Assembly (NCBI RefSeq): GCF_000025265.1
Contig: NC_013739.1
Location: forward strand, 5,814,001 to 5,878,000
Source: Conexibacter woesei DSM 14684
GTDB taxonomy: Bacteria; Actinomycetota; Thermoleophilia; Solirubrobacterales; Solirubrobacteraceae
Direction: 5' to 3'
DNA length: 64,000 nt
Shown here in pieces: positions 43,475-50,572 of the stretch. The notes beneath the pieces are model-generated. The model was not told the origin of the DNA. It made no database searches and was given only the letters and a program-made list of their open reading frames with translations. Made by a program: the position numbers and the translations under genes. Position 1 is the stretch's first letter. Every line of letters starts with the position of its first letter.

Positions 43475-44456
43475 TCGGCTCGACCGGACGCATCAGCGCG
43501 TCGGCGCCGAGCGACGGCGTCGGGCTCGCGGGGCCGTCGTCGCCTTCGGGGCGCGATCCGACGCGGCCGGCGGCGCCGACCGCCCACAGCAGGGATATCC
43601 AGGTGACGGTCGCGAGCGTGACGTGGACCCAGACCATGTCCGCGGGCAGCTTGAGGCCGTATTGGACGGAGCCGACGAGACCCTGGCCGGCCATCAGGAC
43701 GCCGCTGATGGTGAGCGCCTCGATCAGCTGGAGGTTGCGCGTGCGACGGCGGGCGAGGAACCAGGCGAGCACGACGCAGATGCCGAGCGTCGTCGCCACG
43801 ATCGCATGGCGGTGGATCAGCCAGACGAGCGTCTCGGCGCCCTTGAAGTCGAGCCGGTGGACCAGTTCGCCGTCGTTGTCGCCCGGATGCGGGCCGGCCG
43901 CCGTCGTGAGCGTGCCGAGGAAGATCACGCCGCCGCCGAGGAACGCGGAGAGGCGCACGAGGTAGACGGTCCAGCGGTCCTCGGTGCGCGGCCGCTCGGC
44001 GTCGTCCTCGTAACGCGCGCGCCAGACGAGCCAGACGGCAGCGATCAGGATCACCATCGAGAGGCAGAAGTGCGCCATCACGAAACCGGGCGCCAGGTGG
44101 TTTCTGACCGTGAAGCCGCCGAGGATCCCCTGCGCCAGGCAACCGAGCGGCAGCAACGCCGAGACCCACACGAGGTCTCTGCGCCGCGGTGTGCGCCGCA
44201 GCGCGGCGAACCAGACGAACAGCGCGATGAAGCCGATCGCGGCCGAGAAGAGCCGGTTCCCGTATTCGACGAACGTGTTGAAGCCGAGCGGTGGAACGGC
44301 CTTGCCGTGACACTGCGGCCAGTCGGGGCAGCCCAGCCCCGAACCGGTCAGCCGAACCCCCGCGCCGGTCAGCACGACGGCGGTCAGGAAGAACAGCGCG
44401 ACCCAGGTGAGCTTGCGGAACTGGGCCGGCGTGAACGTTGGCAGGCGATCGAGCAC
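43461..44456 (-). CDS. ctaA: Heme A synthase (COX15/CtaA family)
   Basis: A 331-residue membrane enzyme that oxidises heme O to heme A for cytochrome oxidase. Eight hydrophobic helices are predicted. GLGCPDWPQCHGKAVPP after TM1 is the characteristic loop with its cysteine pair, and heme-ligand histidines lie in VHRLDF, LIHRHAIVAT and MVWVHVTLATVTW. GTG is the start. No cytochrome oxidase genes flank it, so a housekeeping gene sits inside a polysaccharide island, next to the exporter. It is divergent from wzt across 118 bp and its 3' end carries the right copy of the 20-bp repeat. Confidence 0.93.
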   Translation of the reverse strand: MLDRLPTFTPAQFRKLTWVALFFLTAVVLTGAGVRLTGSGLGCPDWPQCHGKAVPPLGFNTFVEYGNRLFSAAIGFIALFVWFAALRRTPRRRDLVWVSALLPLGCLAQGILGGFTVRNHLAPGFVMAHFCLSMVILIAAVWLVWRARYEDDAERPRTEDRWTVYLVRLSAFLGGGVIFLGTLTTAAGPHPGDNDGELVHRLDFKGAETLVWLIHRHAIVATTLGICVVLAWFLARRRTRNLQLIEALTISGVLMAGQGLVGSVQYGLKLPADMVWVHVTLATVTWISLLWAVGAAGRVGSRPEGDDGPASPTPSLGADALMRPVEPSALR

Positions 44457-44559
44457 GGCTGGCTAAGGATGACGCAAGTGAGCCGTCGACGGCTGCGCCA
44501 TCTGCGCACCTTTCGCCGCAGCAGCTCGTTGCAGTCACGTGCCCCGCCACCATCCCCGC

Positions 44560-44565
44560 TACCGT
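44560..44565 (+). promoter_or_regulatory. Candidate -10 box of the wzt-wzm operon
   Basis: TACCGT ends 9 bases before the ATG at 44575. No Shine-Dalgarno sequence is present, so a short-leader transcript is plausible. The remainder of the 118-bp ctaA/wzt divergent region shows nothing else recognisable. Confidence 0.4.
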
Positions 44566-44574
44566 TTCAGCCGA

Positions 44575-45816
44575 ATGTCAGGCTCCCGACCCCCAGCCGT
44601 CACCGTCGACGGCGTCTCCAAGACCTTCCGCGTGCCGACCGAACGGGTCCACACGCTCAAGGAGACGGTTCTGCATCCGTTCCGCCGCACCTCGCACGAC
44701 GAGTTCGTCGCGCTCCGCGACGTCTCGTTCGACGTCGCGCATGGCGAGTTCCTCGGAATCGTCGGCCGCAACGGCTCCGGCAAGAGCACGATGCTCAAGT
44801 GCATGTGCGGGATCTACCGCGTCGACTCCGGCGGCATCTACGTCGACGGGCGACTCTCCGCCTTCATCGAGCTCGGGGTCGGGTTCAACCCCGACCTGCC
44901 GGCGCGCGACAACGTGCTGATCAACGGCACGATGCTCGGACTCTCCCCGCGCGAGGCGCGGCGGCGGTTCGACAGCGTGATCGACTTCGCCGAGCTGCGC
45001 GAGTTCGAGCACCTCAAGCTCAAGAACTACTCGTCGGGCATGATGGTGCGACTCGCGTTCTCCGTGATGATCCACGTCGATGCGGAGATCCTGGTCGTCG
45101 ACGAGGTGCTCGCCGTCGGCGACGCCGCCTTCCAGCAGAAGTGCTTCGACGAGTTCTATCGGCTGCGCGACGAGAACCGCACCGTGATCCTCGTGACGCA
45201 CGACATGAGCGCGGTCGAGCGCTTCTGCGACCGCGCCGTCCTGCTCGACAAGGGCAACCTGCTGCGCGACGGCGAGTCGCGGCGGGTCGGGATGGAGTAC
45301 CTCGAGCTGAACTTCGGCCGCTCGGAGGCCGCCGCGGCCGAGGCCGACGAGCTGCGCGCCGGCGACGGAAGCGCCGAGATCCTCACGGCCTGGTTCGAGG
45401 ACGAGCAGGGCGTCGAGACGTCGCTGCTCGAGCTCAAGCGCCCGTGCGCGTTCGCGGCGCGGGTGCGCTTCGCCGCCGAGACGACGGACCCCGTCTTCGG
45501 CTTCTCGCTCGACAACGGCGACCACCACACGGTGTTCGGCGCCACCACGCAGTGGCAGGAGCCGAGCACCGGGCGCTTCGCGGCCGGCGAAGAGGTCATC
45601 TTCCGCGTCCGCTTCGAGAACGTCCTCGCCCCCGGGCGCTACGACGTGACAGCGTCGGTGGCGCAGCGCGGGAGCGGCACGGCACTGCTCGACCGCCGCG
45701 AGAGATTCAGCTCGATCGTCGTCTCCGGCACGCACAGCTCGGGCGGGCTCGTCGAACTGCCGTACGAGACCGCCGTCGAGCACGTTTCCGCCGCGAGCAC
45801 CGAGGTGACCCCGTGA
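44575..45816 (+). CDS. wzt: Polysaccharide ABC exporter ATPase with C-terminal extension (Wzt)
   Basis: A 413-residue ATPase of the ABCA-type polysaccharide exporter. Walker A GRNGSGKST (about 64-72), the signature NYSSGMMVRLAF, Walker B ILVVDEVLAVGD and switch His in VILVTHDMSAVE are complete. After about residue 250 it has a further 160 residues, beta-rich (VFGFSLDNGDHHTVFGATTQW, APGRYDVTASVAQRGSG). This matches the Wzt C-terminal domain that recognises the chain end of the glycan to be exported. In E. coli O9a the cap it reads is placed by WbdD. I chose the ATG at 44575; a GTG at 44539 is not supported. It overlaps wzm as GTGA. Confidence 0.93.
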   Translation: MSGSRPPAVTVDGVSKTFRVPTERVHTLKETVLHPFRRTSHDEFVALRDVSFDVAHGEFLGIVGRNGSGKSTMLKCMCGIYRVDSGGIYVDGRLSAFIELGVGFNPDLPARDNVLINGTMLGLSPREARRRFDSVIDFAELREFEHLKLKNYSSGMMVRLAFSVMIHVDAEILVVDEVLAVGDAAFQQKCFDEFYRLRDENRTVILVTHDMSAVERFCDRAVLLDKGNLLRDGESRRVGMEYLELNFGRSEAAAAEADELRAGDGSAEILTAWFEDEQGVETSLLELKRPCAFAARVRFAAETTDPVFGFSLDNGDHHTVFGATTQWQEPSTGRFAAGEEVIFRVRFENVLAPGRYDVTASVAQRGSGTALLDRRERFSSIVVSGTHSSGGLVELPYETAVEHVSAASTEVTP

Positions 45817-46670
45817 GCGTCGAGACGCCTCCCAAGCCCCTGCGCGGCACGCGCATTCCCGGCCCGGTCGCGATCGGCGTCGACGCGAGACGCTTCTTCA
45901 ACCTCACGCGGACGCTCGCCGTCACGGAGTTCAAGCTGCGGTTCTTCGGCTCGGCGCTCGGCTACCTGTGGCAGCTGATGCGCCCGCTGCTGCTGTTCGG
46001 CGTCCTCTACGTCGTCTTCGCGCACGTGCTCAAGTTCAGAAGCGACGCCGAGTTCTATCCCGTCGCGCTGCTGTCGGGCATCGTCATCTTCACGTTCCTG
46101 TCGGAGAGCACGACCGTCGCGGTGAGCAGCCTCGTCGACCGCGAGGCGCTCGTGCGCAAGGTCCAGTTCCCGCGGCTCGTGATCCCGCTGTCGGTGGTCA
46201 CGACCGCGCTGATGAACCTCGCGCTCAACCTGGTCGTGGTCGTGATCTTCCTGCTCATCTCGGGCGGGTCGGTGCGCCTGAGCTGGTTGGAGATCCCCTT
46301 CCTCGTCGTCCTGCTGGCGCTCTTCGCCGCCGGGATCTCGACGCTGATCTCAGCACTCTACGTGCGCTACCGCGACATCAGACCCGTGTGGGACGTGCTG
46401 CTCCAGATGCTGTTCTACGGCACGCCGATCTTCTACACGCTCGACGTCATCAACAACAAGACGCTCGAGCACGTGCTGCTGATCAACCCGCTCGCCGTGA
46501 TAATCCAGCAATTCCGGCATGCAGTGATCGATCCGAGCCATCCGAGCGCGGTGGAAGCCGCCGGCGGCTGGCTGCTGCTGCTCGCCCCGACCACGATCCT
46601 CGTCCTGCTGGTCGTGGGCGGCTACCGGTACTTCGACCGCGCCGCGCCGCGAATCGCCGAAGACCTCTGA
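45813..46670 (+). CDS. wzm: Polysaccharide ABC exporter permease (Wzm)
   Basis: A 285-residue ABC-2 type permease with six predicted helices, partner of Wzt. The family motifs LTRTLAVTEFKLRFFGSALGYLWQLMRPL near the N-terminus (split over residues 30-58) and YVRYRDIRPVWDVLLQMLFYGTPIFYT near the middle are characteristic. It moves undecaprenyl-linked polysaccharide across the cytoplasmic membrane. The GTG start overlaps the wzt stop as GTGA; two bases separate its stop from the next ATG. An ABC route implies that the chain is finished and capped in the cytosol before export. Confidence 0.94.
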   Translation: MSVETPPKPLRGTRIPGPVAIGVDARRFFNLTRTLAVTEFKLRFFGSALGYLWQLMRPLLLFGVLYVVFAHVLKFRSDAEFYPVALLSGIVIFTFLSESTTVAVSSLVDREALVRKVQFPRLVIPLSVVTTALMNLALNLVVVVIFLLISGGSVRLSWLEIPFLVVLLALFAAGISTLISALYVRYRDIRPVWDVLLQMLFYGTPIFYTLDVINNKTLEHVLLINPLAVIIQQFRHAVIDPSHPSAVEAAGGWLLLLAPTTILVLLVVGGYRYFDRAAPRIAEDL

Positions 46671-46672
46671 GC

Positions 46673-47449
46673 ATGGGCGGGCGCGCTCGCCGTTCCACGC
46701 TCGCAGGACGGTTGCGCGCCGCGATCCACGGCGAGGGTGCGGAGGAGGTCGAGCGGTTCCACATCAAGGGGATCGATCCGATCCGCGACCTGCGGCAGTG
46801 CCTGCCGGGCTTCGCGCCCACCGTCGTGGTGGACGTCGGCGCAAACGTCGGACAGTCCGCGGCGGTGTTCGCAGCTGCGTTTCCCCACGCGGAGATCCTC
46901 TGCTTCGAGCCCGTCTCCAGCGTCTTCGAGGAGCTTCAGCAGCGGTTCGCGGTCTCCCGTCGCGTGCACTGCGTCCGCTGCGCGCTGGGCGCCGAGAGCG
47001 GGAGCGGCTCGATCGTCCTCAGCGGCTCGACGCTGCACTCGCTCGCGGCGTCCCCGACGGCGGAGAGCGCCGGCGGCACCGAGCCGGTCGAGGTCCGCAC
47101 GCTCGACGAGGTCTGTCGTGAACGGGGGATCGAGCACGTCGACCTGCTCAAGATCGACACCGAAGGCTTCGACCTCGAGGTGCTGCGCGGCGCCGAGGAG
47201 CTGCTCGCGCAGCAGCGGGTCGACGTCGTCGAGGTGGAGGCGGGAATGAACCCCGAGAACTCCACCCACGTTCCGTTCGAGACGCTCAAGCGCCATCTCG
47301 AGCGGCACGACTACCGCCTCTTCGGGATCTACGAGCAGAAGGAGGAGTGGCCAACGCTTCAGCCGCACCTGCGGCGCACCAATCCGGTCTACATCTCGCA
47401 GCGGACGATCGACCGCCACCGCGGGCACTCTCCAGGGACTCCGCCGTAG
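46673..47449 (+). CDS. FkbM-family methyltransferase
   Basis: A 258-residue SAM-dependent methyltransferase of the FkbM type, common in glycan clusters. VVVDVGANVGQSAAVFAAAF (about 51-70) is motif I with the DVGAN typical of FkbM, EILCFEPVSSVFEEL follows, and DLLKIDTEGFDLEVLRGA (about 160-178) is the conserved FkbM KIDxEG motif. It is 2 bases after wzm and 2 bases before the GT fusion, so it belongs to the exporter operon. It could place a terminal methyl group on the glycan. That is an inference from position. It corresponds in place to the methyltransferase at 28932-29780 in the paralogous module. Confidence 0.9.
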   Translation: MGGRARRSTLAGRLRAAIHGEGAEEVERFHIKGIDPIRDLRQCLPGFAPTVVVDVGANVGQSAAVFAAAFPHAEILCFEPVSSVFEELQQRFAVSRRVHCVRCALGAESGSGSIVLSGSTLHSLAASPTAESAGGTEPVEVRTLDEVCRERGIEHVDLLKIDTEGFDLEVLRGAEELLAQQRVDVVEVEAGMNPENSTHVPFETLKRHLERHDYRLFGIYEQKEEWPTLQPHLRRTNPVYISQRTIDRHRGHSPGTPP

Positions 47450-47451
47450 CG

Positions 47452-49419
47452 ATGCAGCTCGCGTTCGTCTGTCTCGATCCGACGCCGGGCGCCGCATCAG
47501 AGCCGCGTCGAGCGGTGTTCTCGACCGCGGCCGCGCTCGCCGCCGAGCATGACGTGACCGTGTTCGTCTCCGCGGCCGGCGAGCCGCCGCGCACGGCAGC
47601 CGGAGACGACGCGCCGCCGTTCCGCACCGTCGTCGTCGACGAACCGCAGGAGACCGGCGGCGGGTTCTCGTTCCCCGCCCACCAGCGCAGCAGCGTCGCG
47701 CTCGACGCGCTGCGCGACGTCTACGGCGACGCCGGGCCCGACCTCGTCGAGTTCATCGACCGCGGAGGCGAAGGCGCCGTCACCGTCCAGGCCCGGATCA
47801 CGCGCGATCCGTTCCTCGCCGGCACGCGCGTCGTCATCCGCGCATGCGGGAGCGACGAGATGCTGCGGACGCTCGACGGCTGGCTGCCGGACGACGCGCA
47901 CGCCAACCTGCTGCACGAGCTGGAGCGCACCAGTCTGCGGCACGCGGACCTCCTGCTCGTCCCGAGCCGCCACGTCGAGACGACGTACAGGCGCTTCTAC
48001 GGCGACCGCGACGCGCTCGCACCGGTCCGCACCGTGCGGCCCGGATTCCGCCCGCCAGCCGCCGCGGATGCGCCGGGGCCGCCGACTGCGCAGGGCCCGT
48101 CGACCCCGCCGGACGATCGGCCCCTTCGGCTGCTCGTCCCGGGGCCGCTCGATCCCCGCCGCGGCGCCGCCGTGCTCGTGGAGGCGCTCCTCGGCCTCGA
48201 CCCGCAGATCCCATGGCAGCTCACGCTGTGCGGGCCTGACCGCGAGGTCGGCGGGCTCCGGACCTCGATGCGCGCCCAACTGGAGCTGACGGTCGCAGGC
48301 GATCCGCGGATCGCGTTCGCCGAGGACGACAGCTCGCTCGACGCGCTCATCGCCGAACACGACGTCGTCGCGCTGCCGGCGCGCTGGGACTGCTGGCCCG
48401 ACGCCGCGCTGCGGGCGCTGCACGCGGGCCGCCCGCTGCTGTCGACACCGGTCGGCGGGCTGCGCGAGCTGACCGTCGCCGGTCGCTCCGGGTGGCTGGC
48501 GGCCGGAACCTCGCCCGCCGCGATCGCGGCGACCGTCGCCTCGCAGCTCGCGAACGAGGAGGAGCTGGCAGCGCTGCTCGCCGGCGACGGACCGCGCGCC
48601 GTCGCAGCGGAGGTCACCGACGAGTCGTGCCTGCGCGCGGCATACGCCTCGCTGCTCGGCACCGTCCTCGCGGCGCGCCCCTCCGCCCCGCGCCAGCGCA
48701 CCCGCCCGCCGCTCGTCAGCGTCGTGATCCCCTGCTTCGGGCTCGCGCGGTGGGTCGAGGCGGCGGTCGCCTCGGCGTTCGCGCAGACGCACCCGGCGAT
48801 CGAGGTGATCGTCGTCAACGACGGTTCGGCCGAGCCGGAGGACGTGCGGCTGCAGGAGCTGGCCGCCCGCCTGCCGCTCACGCTGCTGACGCAGGAGAAC
48901 CAGGGCGTCGGCGCCGCGCGCAACCTCGGCATCGCGCAGGCCGCCGGTCGCTACGTGCTGCCGCTCGACGCCGACAACGTGCTCGACGCACGCTTCGTCG
49001 CACGCGCGGTCGAGGTGCTCGAGCGCGAGCCGCAGCTCGCGTACGTCACGTCGTGGACGACCTTCGTCGACGAGGCCGGCAGGCCCCTCGTGGGCGACAG
49101 CCCTGGCTATCACCCGAGCGGCGGACGCGGCCCGGAGTTCGAGCGCCGCAACATCACGGGGGACGCCGCGGCACTGATCCGCAGGCGCGTGTTCGAGCTG
49201 GGATTCGGCTATCGCACCGACCTCGTCAGCCTCGAGGACTGGCAGCTCTGGCGTGAGCTGCGGGACGCGGGCCATCACGGCATCGTGATGCCGACCCGCC
49301 TGCTCGACTACCGCGTGCGGGCCGACTCGAAGCTGCGCACGATGGGATTGCCGAACGTCGAGCGGCTCGCAGGCGAGCTGCTCGCCCACCAACGCGAACG
49401 GGGTGTGCGATGGGCGTGA
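47452..49419 (+). CDS. GT4-GT2 fusion with degenerate GT4 half
   Basis: A 655-residue paralogue of 26945-28927 over its whole length. In the GT4 half, where the sister has GRLERRKG and ECWPYVALE (EX7E), this copy has GPLDPRRG and DCWPDAALR, so the second Glu is Arg and the first is Asp. The GT2 half (about 395-640) is intact: VSVVIPCFGLARWVEAAV, VNDGS, DAD in VLPLDADNVLD, ED in SLEDWQLWREL. I conclude that only the GT2 half is likely catalytic. The ATG at 47452 follows FkbM by 2 bases and the end overlaps the next gene by 10 bases. Confidence 0.88.
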   Translation: MQLAFVCLDPTPGAASEPRRAVFSTAAALAAEHDVTVFVSAAGEPPRTAAGDDAPPFRTVVVDEPQETGGGFSFPAHQRSSVALDALRDVYGDAGPDLVEFIDRGGEGAVTVQARITRDPFLAGTRVVIRACGSDEMLRTLDGWLPDDAHANLLHELERTSLRHADLLLVPSRHVETTYRRFYGDRDALAPVRTVRPGFRPPAAADAPGPPTAQGPSTPPDDRPLRLLVPGPLDPRRGAAVLVEALLGLDPQIPWQLTLCGPDREVGGLRTSMRAQLELTVAGDPRIAFAEDDSSLDALIAEHDVVALPARWDCWPDAALRALHAGRPLLSTPVGGLRELTVAGRSGWLAAGTSPAAIAATVASQLANEEELAALLAGDGPRAVAAEVTDESCLRAAYASLLGTVLAARPSAPRQRTRPPLVSVVIPCFGLARWVEAAVASAFAQTHPAIEVIVVNDGSAEPEDVRLQELAARLPLTLLTQENQGVGAARNLGIAQAAGRYVLPLDADNVLDARFVARAVEVLEREPQLAYVTSWTTFVDEAGRPLVGDSPGYHPSGGRGPEFERRNITGDAAALIRRRVFELGFGYRTDLVSLEDWQLWRELRDAGHHGIVMPTRLLDYRVRADSKLRTMGLPNVERLAGELLAHQRERGVRWA

Positions 49420-50519
49420 CGGACGATCAGCGACCGACGGTGCTCGACGCGACGTGCCAAGCCGACGTCAGCCGGCTCCAGCGCTACGCGCTCGCGGCCG
49501 AGCTGCTGCGCGAGCGGCAGGTCGTCGTCGTCGGCGACCCCGCCGGCGACGGACGCGAGCTGCTGCGTCGTCGCGGGTGCGACCGGCTGCTCGCGCAGGC
49601 CGCGCCGCCGTGGAGCGCGGCGCCTCAGACACGGGGCGCGATCGTCTCCCTGGACGGCGCCGGCCCGCTCGAGCCCGGCCGGCTGTTCGACGAGCTGGCC
49701 GCCGCGGCTGCCGTCGGTGACCTCGCGATCGTCGTGTCGTTGCGCGGTGCCGCCGATCCCGTCGCGGCAGAGCAGGACGCCGGCGCCGTGCAGCACGAGG
49801 ATGCGCTCGCGCTCACCGGCCGTCTTCCCGGTGCGGTGCTGCTCGTGCAGACGGTCGCCGAGGGATCCCTCCTGCGGCGCGTCGACAGGGGCGTCGAGAC
49901 GTTCGAGACCGCGGAGGCGGAGCTCGAGCTGCCGGACGGACTCGACCCAGAGGACGCCGCGCACTACGTCTGGGTCGTCGGGCTCGACGACGAGCTCGCC
50001 GCTGCGGGTGCGCGCGCCACTCTGAAGCTGACCGTGACGCCCGCGGCGACGCGACGCGTTCGCCTGCTGGAGGCCGCCAACGCCGCGCTGCTGCGAACGA
50101 ACGCGCGACTCGGGCGCGAGCTGCCGGGTCGCGGCGGCGCCGCCGCGACCGGCGAGCTGGCACGCCTGCAGCGGACGGTGGACGCGGCCGCGGCGGACGC
50201 CGAGCAGGCGCGCGCCGCCGCGGCGGAGGCCGAGCATCGGCGGGTCGAGGCCGAACGACGCAGCGACGCGCTCGGCGACCGTGCCGCGCAGGCAGAACGC
50301 CTCGCCGAGCAGCACGCCGCGCGCGCCGTCTCCGCGGAGGCACGCGTCGTGGAGGTCGAGCTGCGGGCGCACGCGGGCGAGCGACGTGTCGCCGAGGTCG
50401 AGGCGCGGGCGCAGGAGGCCGAGCGCTGGGCGCTCGGGCTCGAAGAGCGGTTGGCGGTCGCGAACGACCGCCGCGCGGTCCGCGCGGCGAATCGGCTGTC
50501 GCGGCTGTTGCGCCGCTGA
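49410..50519 (+). CDS. Degenerate methyltransferase-like protein with long coiled coil and basic tail
   Basis: A 369-residue paralogue of the methyltransferase at 25953-26966. The alignment is clear at EDAAHYVWVVGLDDE versus EYANHYVVCVGVDAD and at the following RLLEAANAALLRTNARLG versus NLERANSSLRITNQRLAQ. In place of SAM motif I (VLDLCCGSGYG in the sister) it has VVVVGDPAGDG, so catalysis is doubtful. Residues about 230-355 are an Ala/Glu/Arg-rich coiled coil of about 120 residues, longer than in the sister, ending in the basic RAANRLSRLLRR. It may have become a structural or length-measuring scaffold. It overlaps the GT fusion by 10 bases. Confidence 0.82.
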   Translation: MGVTDDQRPTVLDATCQADVSRLQRYALAAELLRERQVVVVGDPAGDGRELLRRRGCDRLLAQAAPPWSAAPQTRGAIVSLDGAGPLEPGRLFDELAAAAAVGDLAIVVSLRGAADPVAAEQDAGAVQHEDALALTGRLPGAVLLVQTVAEGSLLRRVDRGVETFETAEAELELPDGLDPEDAAHYVWVVGLDDELAAAGARATLKLTVTPAATRRVRLLEAANAALLRTNARLGRELPGRGGAAATGELARLQRTVDAAAADAEQARAAAAEAEHRRVEAERRSDALGDRAAQAERLAEQHAARAVSAEARVVEVELRAHAGERRVAEVEARAQEAERWALGLEERLAVANDRRAVRAANRLSRLLRR

Positions 50520-50554
50520 GGGCCGGCTGCGCGCCATCGGACGTGCGCTTTGCT

Positions 50555-50560
50555 TAGGAT
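50555..50560 (+). promoter_or_regulatory. Candidate -10 box before the large GT pair
   Basis: TAGGAT lies 12 bases before the ATG at 50573, where no Shine-Dalgarno sequence is seen. It sits in the only real gap (53 bp) between the coiled-coil gene and the large glycosyltransferase pair, so transcription may restart here. Confidence 0.4.
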
Positions 50561-50572
50561 GCCGCTGAGTCC

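Noticed and set aside
43419-46670. A very long plus-strand frame merging ctaA antisense with wzt and wzm regions
   Set aside because: Only the last 285 residues, from the GTG at 45813 (wzm), have family similarity. The rest is read-through of antisense ctaA and out-of-frame wzt.
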